This document shows, one piece after another, positions 44,023-54,172 of a DNA stretch of 64,000 nt (the first letter of the stretch is position 1; each line of letters starts with the position of its first letter). The stretch is from contig CAVXZW010000012.1 of assembly GCA_963766445.1 (NCBI GenBank), positions 124,001 through 188,000 of the forward strand, written 5' to 3'. The notes below the pieces were generated by a model. That model saw only the letters and a program-made list of their open reading frames with translations. It made no database searches and was not told where the DNA came from. The position numbers were made by a program, and so were the translations under genes. Source of the stretch: JAICYJ01 sp963766445 (GTDB taxonomy: Bacteria > Actinomycetota > Thermoleophilia > Gaiellales > JAICJC01).

Positions 44023-47000
44023 GAGGGCAGCGCCGGGCCGGCGCAGAGCAGGTCAAGCGCCGGGCACTCGTTGCACCAGGGGCCGGGCCGCGGCAGGAAC
44101 CGGCCCTCCAGGATCGGCGCCATCGAGGCGCGCACGCCGTCGCGCAGCGAGTCGAGGTCGCCGGAGGTGAAGCTCCGCACCACCACCGCGTCGGGCTGGT
44201 CGAGGAACGCATAGGTGACCTCCACCGACGTGGCGCCGCCCAGCAGCGCCGCCAGCGCGTAGATCGCGACCTGGTGGCCGTAGCTGCGCTCGACCAGCTC
44301 GTCCGGGGTGCGATCGCCCAGCAGGTTGGTCTTGTAGTCGACCACCAGCGCCGAGCCGTCGGCGCCGCGGTGGTAGAGGTCGAACCGGCCCCTGATCAGC
44401 ACGTCGTCGACCGCGAAGGCGAACGGCAGCTCGACGCTCACCCCCTGCAGGCCGCGCACGCGCTCGGCCAGCTGCGAACCGGCCCAGCTTGACAGCATCC
44501 GCGCGATCCGCGCCTCATCCTCGGCCGTCGCGTGGGGGTAGAGCTCGCGCCAGCGCTCGTCGTCGCGCTCGAGCAGCAGGTGCACGGCATCGCCGATCTC
44601 GACGCCGGCCATGCCCTCGCCCTGGGGCCGGTCGATCTGCCGTTCCGGCAGCCGCAGGATGCGCTGGGCGTAGAACCGGTAGCCGCAGCGGTCATACAGC
44701 GCCAGGCCGCTGTAGGAGATGCGGCGCAGCGAGACGCCGGGCGGCGCGGCCGGCAGCTGCAGCTCCGGCAGCTCCGGCAGCGGCGTCTCCAGCGCGGCGA
44801 ACAGGTGCATCTGGTCGGGCACCTCGTCCGGCAGCGCGGCCGCGGCCGTCTCGGGAACGCCCACCACGCGCACGTCCACGCGCGTGCGGCCGACCTCGAC
44901 CAGGCCCTCGCTGTGCAGCCCCACCTCCAGCACGCGGCACAGCGCGGCCACCGGCGTGTCGTCCTCGGCCTTGGAGAAGCCGCCGCTCACGATCAGGTGC
45001 TGCTGGGCGCGGGTCATCGCCACGTACTGGCGGCGACGCCCCTCCTCGCGCTCGGCCCGCTTCTCGTCGTCGCCGAGCTCCTTCAGGCCCAGCGCGGGAC
45101 GGGTGGTGCCGGTGTCCGGGCAGGCCCGGATCGCGACGCGCCCCCGGCGGTCGAGCAGCACGTCCGGCGCGCCCCGCCCGCCCAGCCGGCGGCCGGCATC
45201 GGCCAGCACCACCACCGGGAACTCGAGGCCCTTGGCCGAGTGCACGGTCATCAGCACCACCGCGTCGCCGCCCTCGTCGGCGATCGCCGCCTCGCCCTCG
45301 CGGGCAGCCAGGTCGGCCTGCTCCTCGCAGAAGCCGCACGAACCCCTCCAGGTCGGGGCCGCGCAGCTGCTCGTACTCGCGGGCCAGGCGCACCAGCTTG
45401 CGCACGTTGGCCAGGCGGCGGTCGCCGTCGCGGCCGCGCCAGCAGCGCCAGATCGAAGTCGTGCTCGGCCACGATCGCCTCGCACAGGCGCTCCAGGCTG
45501 TAGCCCGGCTGCCGTTCCACCAGCCGGTCGTAGCGCAGCTTGAAGGCCTGGCCCAGCCGGTTGTCGCGCCTCCGACAGCGCCTGCGGCCAGCGGGCGGGC
45601 TCGAACGCGCCGATCGCGGCCGCCCGCCGGGTGGCCAGGCGGATCAGCCCCAGCCCGTCGTTCGACATCCCCACCAGCGGCGAGGCCAGCACCGACAGCA
45701 GCGCCCGGTCGTCGGTGCGGTTGATCAGCAGCCGCAGGTAGGCGATCAGATCCCCCACCTCCTGCTGGCCGTAGTAGCCGCGGCCGGTGGCGCGCACGGT
45801 GGGCAGGTTCTGCTGCTGCAGGGCGTCCTCGTAGGTGCCGGCGTCGGTGCCTGCCTCGAACAGCAGCACGACGCCGCCCGCGCCGCACACGCCGGCGTCG
45901 ACCAGCTCCCGCACGCGCAGGGCGATCGCGGCCGCCTCGGCCTGGCGCCAGGCGATGTCGTCCTCGCGGCAGGCGCGGACGTCGGTCAGGAGCAGCTCCA
46001 CCTCCGGCGCCGGCGGGTCGCCGTCGAAGTCGCCGGCCGCCACCAGGTCGTGGTAGCCGCCGCCGAACTCGCGGCCGTACGCCTCGTTCACCAGGTCGAG
46101 CACGTGCGGCCGCGACCGGTAGTTCTCGTCGAGCGCGATCACCGCGTCGCCGGCCACCGCCCGCTGCTCGCGGTAGACCTCGACGTCGGCGCGCCGGAAC
46201 CGGTAGATGCTCTGGAACTCGTCGCCGACCAGGAACAGGTCACCGCCGCAGACCAGCTCGACGAGCTCCACCTGCAGGCGGTTCGTGTCCTGGAACTCGT
46301 CCACCATCACCTCGGCGAACCGCTCGCGGTAGCCGGCCGCCACCTCCGGCTTCGCCCGCAGCAGGTCGCGGGCGACCAGCTCCAGGTCGTCGAAGTCGAG
46401 GCGGCCGCGCAGATCCTTGACCGCCTGGTAGTGCCGGTCGAACAGCACCAGCAGCTGCTCGATCAGCGCCAGGTCGGCGGCCGCTTCCCGCTCCTCCGCG
46501 TCCTCGGCCGAGTCGGGATGGGGCTCGCGGTGCGGCCGCAGCTCGAGCGGCAGGCCCACTCCCCGCAGCCGTCCGTGCAGCTCGGCCACGATCCGGCGCA
46601 GGCGGTCCTGGCCGTAGCGTGCCAGCAGGTCGAGCCGGGCCGGGTCGCCGTCCTCGCCGAACGCCTCCACCGACTGGGCGAACGCCTCCGACTGCAGGAT
46701 CCGCATCTCGGTGTCGGAGGCGACCGCGAACGAGGGGTCGATCCCGGCCTCCAGCGCATGGGCACGCAGCACCCGCGCGCACAGCCCGTGGATGGTCGAG
46801 ATCCAGGCCGACTCCACCGCCGCCTCGGCATCCAGCATCTCCAGCTCGCGCAGCCGCACCCGTATCCGGCGCTTCAGCTCGTCGGCGGCGCGCTCGGTGA
46901 ACGTGATCACCAGCAGGTGGTCGAGCGGCGTGCCCTCCTGCAGCCGGCGGACGACCCGCTCGATCAGCACGGACGTCTTGCCGGTTCCGGCCCCGGCCGA

Positions 47001-47069
47001 GACGAACACGCGGCCGCGGCGCTCGATCGCCTCGGCCTGCCCGCGGTTCCAGGTGCGGGTCGCGATCAC
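44019..47069 (-). CDS. addA: AddA-like helicase-nuclease, UvrD/RecB type (three frame breaks 45340-45570)
   Basis: About 1016 aa. SF1A helicase: SAGAGTGKTSVLIERV Walker A, ITFTERAADELKRR, IHGLCARVLR, VMVDEFQDTN Walker B, GDEFQSIYRFRRAD, LDENYRS, TVHSAKGLEFPVV, YVAMTRAQQ. C-terminal RecB nuclease GRFDLYHRG...LVVDYKTN. Four Cys (CGYRFYAQ, and CNECPALDLLC at the end) are arranged like the Fe-S cluster of AddB nucleases, unusual for AddA. The region 45340-45570 must be read in other frames. GTG 47069 overlaps the addB stop. Processes double-strand breaks with AddB. Confidence 0.88.
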   Translation of the reverse strand: MIATRTWNRGQAEAIERRGRVFVSAGAGTGKTSVLIERVVRRLQEGTPLDHLLVITFTERAADELKRRIRVRLRELEMLDAEAAVESAWISTIHGLCARVLRAHALEAGIDPSFAVASDTEMRILQSEAFAQSVEAFGEDGDPARLDLLARYGQDRLRRIVAELHGRLRGVGLPLELRPHREPHPDSAEDAEEREAAADLALIEQLLVLFDRHYQAVKDLRGRLDFDDLELVARDLLRAKPEVAAGYRERFAEVMVDEFQDTNRLQVELVELVCGGDLFLVGDEFQSIYRFRRADVEVYREQRAVAGDAVIALDENYRSRPHVLDLVNEAYGREFGGGYHDLVAAGDFDGDPPAPEVELLLTDVRACREDDIAWRQAEAAAIALRVRELVDAGVCGAGGVVLLFEAGTDAGTYEDALQQQNLPTVRATGRGYYGQQEVGDLIAYLRLLINRTDDRALLSVLASPLVGMSNDGLGLIRLATRRAAAIGAFEPARWPQALSEARQPAGPGLQAALRPAGGTAAGLQPGAPVRGDRGRARLRSGAAGAAATATAAWPTCASWCAWPASTSSCAAPTWRGSCGFCEEQADLAAREGEAAIADEGGDAVVLMTVHSAKGLEFPVVVLADAGRRLGGRGAPDVLLDRRGRVAIRACPDTGTTRPALGLKELGDDEKRAEREEGRRRQYVAMTRAQQHLIVSGGFSKAEDDTPVAALCRVLEVGLHSEGLVEVGRTRVDVRVVGVPETAAAALPDEVPDQMHLFAALETPLPELPELQLPAAPPGVSLRRISYSGLALYDRCGYRFYAQRILRLPERQIDRPQGEGMAGVEIGDAVHLLLERDDERWRELYPHATAEDEARIARMLSSWAGSQLAERVRGLQGVSVELPFAFAVDDVLIRGRFDLYHRGADGSALVVDYKTNLLGDRTPDELVERSYGHQVAIYALAALLGGATSVEVTYAFLDQPDAVVVRSFTSGDLDSLRDGVRASMAPILEGRFLPRPGPWCNECPALDLLCAGPALPS

Positions 47070-50003
47070 TTCGCCACCCGGCAGATGCCGCCGGCCTGGC
47101 GCAGGCACCACTCGGGGCAGCTGCCCGAGATCGGATCGTGATGCACCGCGCCCGACCGGATCCGGGCCACGATCGTCGTTGGCGTAGCCGACCGCGCGGT
47201 CGACCTGCGCCCAGAACAGCTCGGGCTGCATGCGGTCGTTGGCCATCACGCCGTCGCATCTCGCCCTCGACCGCCATCCCGCGCACCCTGCGCTCGCCGC
47301 CCAGCGCGCGGTACAGGCCGGCAACCGGCTCGATCCCGAGCATGTCGCGGGCGACCAGGATGTACAGCGGCAGCTGCAGCTTGCGCTCGGTCTCGATCTG
47401 CTTTGCCGAGCGGGCGCCCTTGCCGGTCTTGTAGTCCCAGACCGCGCCCCGCGCCGACATGCCGGGGTCGCGGTCGATCCGGTCGATGGTGCCGGACACC
47501 GCGAAGCCGTCCAGCCGCAGGCCCTGCTGCAGGTTCGGCTGCGACGTCTTGGTGCCGAACCGAACCTCGTAGTCGCGCGGCACCAGCGGCGAGTCGAACG
47601 TTGCCTCGCTGGCCAGGAAGCCCTCCAGGTCGCGCTCCAGCCGGCGGATCTGAGCCCGGCCGGCCACGCCCGCGGGGATGCGGACGCCGCCCAGCGAATC
47701 CTGCAGGCAGCGGCGCATCAGCTCCACGGCCGCGGGCAGCTCACGCTCGGTCAGGCGCTCGACGCCCAGCTCGCTGGGCATGCGCTCGTGGAACTTGTGC
47801 AGGGTGGCGTGTGCGACCGAGCCGGTCTCCTTGGGCCCGAACTGGTAGTCGATCTCGCCCGGCTGCAGGAACCGCTCGACGAACCAGGCGGACGAGCACT
47901 CCGCGAACTTCTCGAGCTCGGTCACCGAGAACCGCTCCTGCGCGGCAAGGGCGGCCAGCACCGTCGCGTTTCGCAGCTGCGGGCGCCGCCGGTAGGCGAG
48001 GCGGGCTCGCTCCAGCTTGCGCGTCCAGCCGTGGTGGTCGGCGACCGCCGCCGCCCACTCGGGCCGCGTCCGCAGCTCACGTGCCAGCGCCCGCTGGCGC
48101 TCGCGCTCGCTGGGGGCCTGCTCCAGCGGGTGGGTGAGGTCGCCGATGGCGCGGCGGTGGAGTTCGACCCCGTCCGCTCCGACGGAGCGCACGACGTCCT
48201 CCAGGAACGGCGAGGGCTCGAGCAGGCGACCGTCCTCGTCGGCGGCCTGGCGGCACAGGAACAGGTGCCGCCAGGGCCGGGTGACGGCCGTGTAGAAGAG
48301 ATGACGGTCGCGCTCCAGCGGGTCGAGCCGGCTGACGCCCAGCGCTCCGGCCTCGTCGGCGCTCAGGAACGGGTTCTCGCGCGCCGGCCCGGGCAGGCCG
48401 CCCTCCTCCAGGCCCAGCACGAACACAGCCTGGAAGCGGCGCGTGCGCGCACGGCGCAGATCCAGCGCCTGCACGCGGCCGGCGCCGCCGTTGTAGGGGC
48501 GGAACACGGTGCGCTCGAGCTGGCCGGCCACACCGGCCCTGTCGAGCGGCTCCAGCCCCAGGCCGACCACGCCCGCCAGCTGCTCCAGCGTGCGCAGCGT
48601 CGCGCGCAGCGCCGCCGCGTGCGCCTCGCCGGCGCCGTTCAGGCGGTTGGCCGTGAGACCTGCCGCGGATGCGCTCATGCGGCGCAGCTGGTCGCCCACG
48701 GCGGCCGCCGGGTCGCCGGAGGCGGCCAGCCGGTCGGGCGCCGCCAGCAGGCGCGCGTAGTCGAGCTCCTCGAGCAGCCCGTGCACCTCGTCGTGGCGGA
48801 GCGCGCCGCGGCCGCGCAGCCGGCCCTCGGCGTAGTCCACGGTCGCTCGGGGAACGCCGGAGAAGGGCGAGCGCAGGAAGCGGAACAGGTCGGCGCGGTC
48901 GCCGTCGAACCAGGCGAAGCGCAGCAGGCCCAGGAGCGCCTGCCCGAAGGCCGTCTCCCCCAGCCCCACCTGCGCGTCCACGTCGACCGGCACGCCCAGC
49001 GCGGCGAAGGCGCTCTCCAGCGCCAGCCGCCAGCGGCCGGTGTCGGTGGCGAGCACGGCGATCTGCTCGGCGGCGATGCCCTGGCGGATCAGCGCCAGCG
49101 CCTCGAACGCGACCTGGTCGGCGACGCCGCGCACACCGCATGCCTCGAGCAGCACGATCGACCCATCCCGCTCGGGCGGCGGCGGCGCGTCCCGCTCGTC
49201 GAACAGCGTCCGCTCGAGGTGGCGCAGGGCGGGCGAGTCGACGTGGTCACCGGGCGGCAGCTCGACCAGCTCGTGCGGCCCCTCGGTGAGCGCGGCCACC
49301 GCCGGTCGCACGGCCGCCAGCGCCGGGCGGCCCGGCTCGTAGGGCAGGGACACCATCACCGGGCAGCGCGCTGCCAGCGCCCGCAGCGCCGCCAGCTGCA
49401 CGCCGGACATGTCCTCGAACCCGTAGGCGAACACCGGCGAGTCGTCCCAGGCCTCGAGGCGCGTCTCCAGCAGCTCGGCGGCGCGGCCGTGCCCGCCGGC
49501 CCGGTCGCGGATGCCCAGCTCCGCCAGCCGCGCGCGGAAGGCGCCGTGCAGGACGGCCAGCTCGAGGCGGCGGCCCGGCTCCGCGAACGCGGCCAGCCGC
49601 CGCTCCAGCAGCTCCGGCGGCGCCGATCCGGCCAGGTCGTTGAACATGCGGCCGAGTCCGTCGACGAACCCGGCGAAGCGGGACGGCGCGGCCAGCTGGT
49701 CGAGACCGGCTTCGCGCACCACCTGCTCCAGCACCAGCCGGCGCGGGAAGCGTTGCGAGCGCCGCCGACGGCTCGCCGCAGCGCTCCAGCACCCGTTCGA
49801 ACAGATCCTCGAACGTGCCGATCATGCCGCCCAGCACGGCGCTGCGGCGGGCCAGCAGATCGCGCTCGGCCAGCTCCACGTCGGGGCGGGTCGGGCACCA
49901 CCAGCGTGGGTGCGGCGCCGGCATCGACCTGCTCGGCGAAACGATCGAACAGCTGCGCCACCTTGCCGCAGTTGGCGGGACCAAGCAGGAGCGTCAGCGG
50001 CAT
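47066..50003 (-). CDS. addB: AddB-like nuclease subunit (four frame breaks)
   Basis: About 978 aa. Starts MPLTLLLGPANCGKVAQLF, a degenerate P-loop; inactivated helicase domains follow (ALDLRRARTRRFQAVFVLGLEEGGLPGP, DRHLFYTAVTRPWRHLFLC). C-terminal nuclease: CSSAWFVERFLQPG, SGTIDRIDRDP, AVWDYKTGKG, and Fe-S cysteines in SCPEWCLRQAGGIC. Breaks lie near 49898, 49755, 47250 and 47160; joined parts give a normal AddB. ATG 50003 follows TAGAAT by six bases. Confidence 0.87.
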
Positions 50004-50009
50004 CACTGG

Positions 50010-50015
50010 ATTCTA
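50010..50015 (-). promoter_or_regulatory. -10 box TAGAAT of addB
   Basis: Six bases before ATG 50003. Confidence 0.5.
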
Positions 50016-50072
50016 CGTCGCCCCCTCCACCCTCCGGCCTTACGGCTGCTTCGGACGGCGCGGAGGTATCGG

Positions 50073-50078
50073 TAGAGT
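50073..50078 (+). promoter_or_regulatory. -10 box TAGAGT of the phosphodiesterase gene
   Basis: Nine bases before ATG 50088. Confidence 0.5.
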
Positions 50079-50087
50079 GCCGGGTCG

Positions 50088-51701
50088 ATGGCGAGCGACC
50101 TGACAGGCAAGGCAGTAGTGCTGGGGCTGGACGGGGCCACCTGGGACCTGCTGGTGCCGCTGGCCGAGCGCGGCATCATGCCCAACCTGGCGCGGGCGCT
50201 GGAGCGGGGGCGGCACGGCCGCCTGCAGTCCTGCCTGCCGCCGTACAGCTCGCCGGCCTGGATGTCGATCTCGACCGGCAAGAACCCGGGCAGCCACGGC
50301 ATCTTCGACTTCTGGGAGGCCGGCCTGCCCGGCGAGCGGCGGCTGGTCTCGTCGCGGTCGGCCAAGGGCAAGAAGCTGTGGGAGCTGGTGGACGCGGCAG
50401 GCCGCGTGGCGCACGTGGTGGCGGTGCCGGTCTCGTATCCGCCGCCGCAGCTCGAGCGCGGGACGTTCGTGTGCGGCATGTTCACGCCCGGGGAGTCGGT
50501 CGACTACACCTGGCCGCCGGAGCTGAAGGCCGAGCTGAAAGCGCTGCCCGGCGGCTACCGCGCGGATCCCTACGCCGACGGCCTGCAGGGAGCGCCGTTC
50601 ATCGAACAGACGCACTTCGTGATCCGCCAGCAGGAGGTGGCCACGAGCCACCTGCTGGAGAAGGGCGACTGGGACCTGCTGTTCTCGGTGATCCAGGCGC
50701 CGGATCCGATCCAGCACAAGTTCTGGAACGTGCTCGACCCGACCGACCCGCGCTACGACGCCGCCAAGGCGCGCGAGCACCTCCCGGCGCTGGAGGAGTC
50801 CTACCGGCGCTGCGACGAGGTGATCGGCGACCGGCTGGCGATGGCCGAGCGGGGCGCGTTCGTGATGGTCGTCAGCGACCACGGCTTCGGGCGCTACGAG
50901 AAGAACTTCTACCTGAACGCCGTGCTCGAGCAGCACGGGCTGCTGTTCCGCCAGAAGAGCGCCAAGAAGGTGGCGTCGAAGCGGCTCTCGACGCGGTCGG
51001 TGATCGACACGCTGCGCAGGATGGACGTGATCGGGCTGGAGGGGCGCGTGCCGCACCGCTTTCGCGAGCGGCTGGCGCGCGGCATCGACTCGGCGCTGTC
51101 GGTGCCGATCGACCAGGACCGGACGCTGGCCTACGCGGCCGCCCGCTCGGCCGAGAGCGTGTTCATCTCGGCGCACGTGCCGGACGACCAGCGCGACGCG
51201 GTGGCGGCGCGCGTGATCGAGGCGCTGGAGTCGGCCCGCGACCCCGACACCGGCGAGCCGATCATCGTGCAGGCGCTGCGCCGCGAGGACGTGTACGACG
51301 GCAGCGAGCTCGACCGCATCCCGGACATCCTGATCGACTTCGGCGAGCACCCGTACGTGGCGTCCGACCGGCTCGCGGCCAGCTCGATCGTGGAGCGGCT
51401 GCCGGCGTCGGGCGGCGGCGGGCGGCACCGGCGCTACGGGATCCTGCTCGCGCTGGGTCCGGGGGTGACCGCGGGCGAGATCGAGGGCGCGAACATCGTC
51501 GACCTGGCCCCGACGGCGCTGCACGCGATGGGGCTGCCGGTGCCGGACGACATGGACGGGCGTGTGCTGACCGAGCTGTTCACGGACGGCCGGCAGGTGC
51601 AGACGGCGAACGCGGCCGGCAGCGAGACCTCAGAGGTGGTCTACACCCCGGAGGAAGAGGCCGCGATCCAGGCGTCGCTGGAGAACCTGGGGTACATGTA
51701 G
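50088..51701 (+). CDS. AlkP-superfamily phosphodiesterase/phosphomutase (COG3379-like)
   Basis: 537 aa. Metal site AVVLGLDGATWDLLVPL, nucleophile region YSSPAWMSISTGKNPGSHGIFDF, QAPDPIQHKFW and VSDHGFGRYEKNFYLN, all typical of the type I phosphodiesterase/nucleotide pyrophosphatase group. No signal peptide. Substrate unknown; related proteins act on nucleotide sugars or glycolipid phosphates. Confidence 0.85.
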   Translation: MASDLTGKAVVLGLDGATWDLLVPLAERGIMPNLARALERGRHGRLQSCLPPYSSPAWMSISTGKNPGSHGIFDFWEAGLPGERRLVSSRSAKGKKLWELVDAAGRVAHVVAVPVSYPPPQLERGTFVCGMFTPGESVDYTWPPELKAELKALPGGYRADPYADGLQGAPFIEQTHFVIRQQEVATSHLLEKGDWDLLFSVIQAPDPIQHKFWNVLDPTDPRYDAAKAREHLPALEESYRRCDEVIGDRLAMAERGAFVMVVSDHGFGRYEKNFYLNAVLEQHGLLFRQKSAKKVASKRLSTRSVIDTLRRMDVIGLEGRVPHRFRERLARGIDSALSVPIDQDRTLAYAAARSAESVFISAHVPDDQRDAVAARVIEALESARDPDTGEPIIVQALRREDVYDGSELDRIPDILIDFGEHPYVASDRLAASSIVERLPASGGGGRHRRYGILLALGPGVTAGEIEGANIVDLAPTALHAMGLPVPDDMDGRVLTELFTDGRQVQTANAAGSETSEVVYTPEEEAAIQASLENLGYM

Positions 51702-51708
51702 CGCCGGC

Positions 51709-51987
51709 TCACTCGGGCGGCTTCACCTGATCGACCAGCTGGTCGATCGCGGCCGAGTCGGGGTAGGCGTAGTTGATCTTCACGAACGGCTCCCACTTGT
51801 CGGGCAGCGCGTCCTCGGGAAAGATCGCCTCGACCGGGCACTCCGGCTCGCAGGCGCCACAGTCGATGCACTCCTCGGCGTCGATCACCAGCATCCGGCC
51901 CACCTCGTGGATGCAGTCGACAGGGCAGACGTCGATACAGGACTTGTCCTTGAGGTCGATGCAGGGCTCGGCGATGATGTACGTCAC
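51709..51987 (-). CDS. ferredoxin, 7Fe/8Fe type
   Basis: 92 aa. Two cluster motifs: CIDLKDKSCIDVCPVDCIHE (3Fe-4S/4Fe-4S mix) and CIDCGACEPECPVEAIF. Low-potential electron carrier, FdxA-like. GTG 51987 has AGGAGG ten bases upstream; the frame is open further but non-conserved. A TAGGAT box at 52025-52030 may be the promoter (37-base leader). Confidence 0.92.
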   Translation of the reverse strand: MTYIIAEPCIDLKDKSCIDVCPVDCIHEVGRMLVIDAEECIDCGACEPECPVEAIFPEDALPDKWEPFVKINYAYPDSAAIDQLVDQVKPPE

Positions 51988-52109
51988 GAAACGGGGCCTC
52001 CTGGGCGTCTTCTCCTGGCGCCAGATCCTAGATGATTGATTCCACGAGCTGCGTGGCTTTGCAGCTGGTGCGAGCCGCCCCAGACGCCACGATCGCCCTT
52101 GAACAGGCT

Positions 52110-52421
52110 TCATCCAACCAGTTCCGACACGAGCTCAGGCAACCGCTCGCTCAGCACCGAACGCGCGACCACCTTGGCGAACCCGGCCTGGCGGGCTGCG
52201 CGCAGCGCCCCCGGGTCGGTGTGCTGGCCGAACCCGAGCACCGGAACCCCCGGGAAGCGGGCGATCACGTCGGCCGGATCGGTGCGGTTGACGTCGGCGA
52301 TCACCAGGTCGGGCGCCGGGCCTCCCGGCTTGGCGATCACCTCGTGCCCGCTGGCGAGCAGCATGGCGTCGATCTTGCCTCGGAAGAACAGATCCACCCC
52401 GGCCAGCTGGACGACGCTCAC
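52110..52421 (-). CDS. small pseudo-receiver-like protein
   Basis: 103 aa. CheY-like alternation VVQLAGVDLFFRGKIDAMLLASGHEV, PDLVIADVNRTDP (Asp position), VPVLGFGQHTDPGALRAARQAGFAKVVARS, but the acidic pair and Lys of true receivers are not evident. GTG 52421 overlaps the ccdA stop (GTGA), tying it to the cytochrome c maturation operon. Role unknown. Confidence 0.65.
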   Translation of the reverse strand: MSVVQLAGVDLFFRGKIDAMLLASGHEVIAKPGGPAPDLVIADVNRTDPADVIARFPGVPVLGFGQHTDPGALRAARQAGFAKVVARSVLSERLPELVSELVG

Positions 52422-53099
52422 AGCGACTCCGTGATGTGGTTGACCCAGCCGTTCAGGACGAAGGTGCGGTCGAAGAACACCAGCAGCCCGGCCGCCAGCA
52501 GCACCAGCCCGCTGAACGTGCGCACCAGGTCGTAGCGGTCGCGCATCAGCCGGAACAGGGCCATCGTGTGGCCCAGAGCCACGGCCGCCAGCAGGAACGG
52601 CAGCGCCAGCCCGGCCGCGTAGGCCAGGAGCAGGCCGGCGGCGTCCGCGGCCGTGCCGAAGCTGGCCGACAGCGCCAGCAGCGACGCCAGCACCGGTGTC
52701 ACGCAGGGCGTGAAGCAGAGGCCGAACGCTCCGCCCAGGAGCAGCGGCGAACCGGTGCGGCGGGCCGGCTCGACGGCCGGCGCCAGGGTGCGCTCGATGA
52801 ACGGGATCGGCAGCAGCCCGAGCATGCCCAGGCCCATGGCCACGATCACGATCCCCGACAGCTTGGTCAGCTGCTCGCGGTGGTCGGAGAGCGTGGCGCC
52901 GGCCAGGCCGGCGAGCACTCCCAGCACCACGAAAACGAGCGTGAAGCCGGCCACGAACGGCAGCGCGGCGGCCAGCGAGCGGCGCGGCCCGCCCAGGGCG
53001 GATGCCGATGGACGACAGGTAGGCGGGCACCAGCGGCAGCACGCAGGGCGTGGCGAAGGAGACGAGGCCGGCGCCGAACGCGACCACGGCGTCGGTCAC
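52418..53099 (-). CDS. ccdA: cytochrome c biogenesis protein CcdA/DsbD-type (frame break near 52995)
   Basis: About 227 aa, six membrane helices. Conserved proline-cysteine motifs SFATPCVLPLVPAYLSS and GLCFTPCVTPVLASLL. Carries electrons from thioredoxin across the membrane to keep heme-ligating Cys reduced. The N-terminal 30 residues are in another frame. Start GTG 53099 overlaps the ccmH stop. Confidence 0.88.
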
Positions 53100-53553
53100 G
53101 CCTCCTCCCGCGCCAGCTCGGCGTCGATGCGGGCGTCCATCTCAGCGTCCGGCGCAGCCGGCGGCGAGGGCCGTCGCCCCCGCCGCGGCCGCCGGACCAG
53201 GCCCGGGCCAGCAGCACGGCCAGCGCGGCGCCGACCAGCAGCACCGCGGCCGGCACCAGCCAGGCCAGCAGGTCGAAGCCGTGCTTGGGCGGCGCGGCCA
53301 GCACCTCCTCCCCGTACTGGGCGACCAGGTAGTCGCGCGTGCGCGCCTCCGACCAGCCCTGCTGGTGCTTCTGATGGATCACCTGCCGGATGCGGTTGGC
53401 CTCGGCCGACTGGGAGTTGTCCAGCAGCGTGTGGCAGACCGGGCACATCAGCTGGCTCTCGAGGTCGGCCTCCGACCAGGTGGCCTGCGCCGCCAGCGCC
53501 GGTGTCGTGATCGCCGCACCGAGCAGGCAGGCGAGCACCAGCGCCAGGCGCAC
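53096..53553 (-). CDS. ccmH: CcmH/CycL cytochrome c maturation protein (frame break near 53170)
   Basis: About 152 aa. Signal peptide, then the thiol motif LESQLMCPVCHTLLDNSQS, VIHQKHQQGWSEARTRDYLVAQYGEEVL, a membrane helix (LVPAAVLLVGAALAVLLA) and an acidic end EMDARIDAELAREEA after the shift. Reduces apocytochrome c for heme attachment. GTG 53553 shares a base with the tlpA stop. Confidence 0.88.
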
Positions 53554-54098
53554 TACGCGTTCCCCAGCAGCGGCTTCAGCTGTTGCTCGACGTCGGCGGC
53601 CGAGACCTCGCCCGGGAAGTGGTGCACGACGCGACCCTGGCTGTCGATGATGAACGTCTCGGGGAAGCCGGACAGCCCCCAGCGGTGGTAGATGGAGGAG
53701 CCGCCGGCGTGCACCAGCGGGTAGGTGAGGTGGTAGCGCCTGGCGAAATCGCGGGCGTCGCCGGTGTCGTCCTGGGAATCGAGGCCGACGACGGTCATCC
53801 GGCCGGCGTACTTCTGGGACAGCTCCTGCAGCGCCGGCGCCTCGGTCTTACAGGGGTCGCACCACGACGCCCAGAAGTTCAGCACGACCGGCTTGCCACG
53901 GAGCGACGAGAGCGTGGTCGTGCCGTGCCCGTTCACGTTCTGGAGCGTGAAGTCCGGCGCCATCGGGTGCCCGCCGTCGGCGACGTCGGCGGCGATCGAG
54001 GTCTGGTTGTCGATCACGCTCTTTGCAAACAGCCCGATCAGCGCCGCCAGCAGGATCACGGCGCCGGCCTGGAGCACTCGTCGGATCGGCACGGACAC
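53553..54098 (-). CDS. thioredoxin-like thiol-disulfide protein, TlpA/ResA/CcmG type
   Basis: 181 aa. N-terminal membrane anchor (AGAVILLAALIGLFAKSVI), thioredoxin fold with NFWASWCDPCKTEAP (CxxC), GFPETFIIDSQGRV cis-Pro region. Supplies reductant for cytochrome c maturation with the following CcmH and CcdA. GTG 54098 is set by a TACCCT box six bases upstream. Confidence 0.9.
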   Translation of the reverse strand: MSVPIRRVLQAGAVILLAALIGLFAKSVIDNQTSIAADVADGGHPMAPDFTLQNVNGHGTTTLSSLRGKPVVLNFWASWCDPCKTEAPALQELSQKYAGRMTVVGLDSQDDTGDARDFARRYHLTYPLVHAGGSSIYHRWGLSGFPETFIIDSQGRVVHHFPGEVSAADVEQQLKPLLGNA

Positions 54099-54104
54099 CC
54101 GGGC

Positions 54105-54110
54105 AGGGTA
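54105..54110 (-). promoter_or_regulatory. -10 box TACCCT of the tlpA-like operon
   Basis: Six bases before GTG 54098. Confidence 0.5.
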
Positions 54111-54118
54111 TCTGCCGG

Positions 54119-54143
54119 GCCTCCCCCGCTGCGGCGGGGAGGC
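54119..54143. other. GC-rich hairpin
   Basis: Arms GCCTCCCC and GGGGAGGC with a nine-base loop, between two minus-strand genes and just upstream of the tlpA promoter; possible terminator of the zinc-ribbon gene. Confidence 0.4.
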
Positions 54144-54172
54144 ACACGTCCGCCCCGCCGCTGCATCCTCGC

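Noticed and set aside
45540..50103. Long plus-strand frames of 533 and 957 codons across addA and addB
   Set aside because: Antisense shadows rich in Arg, Gln, Gly, Leu; the real genes on the minus strand carry all helicase and nuclease motifs.
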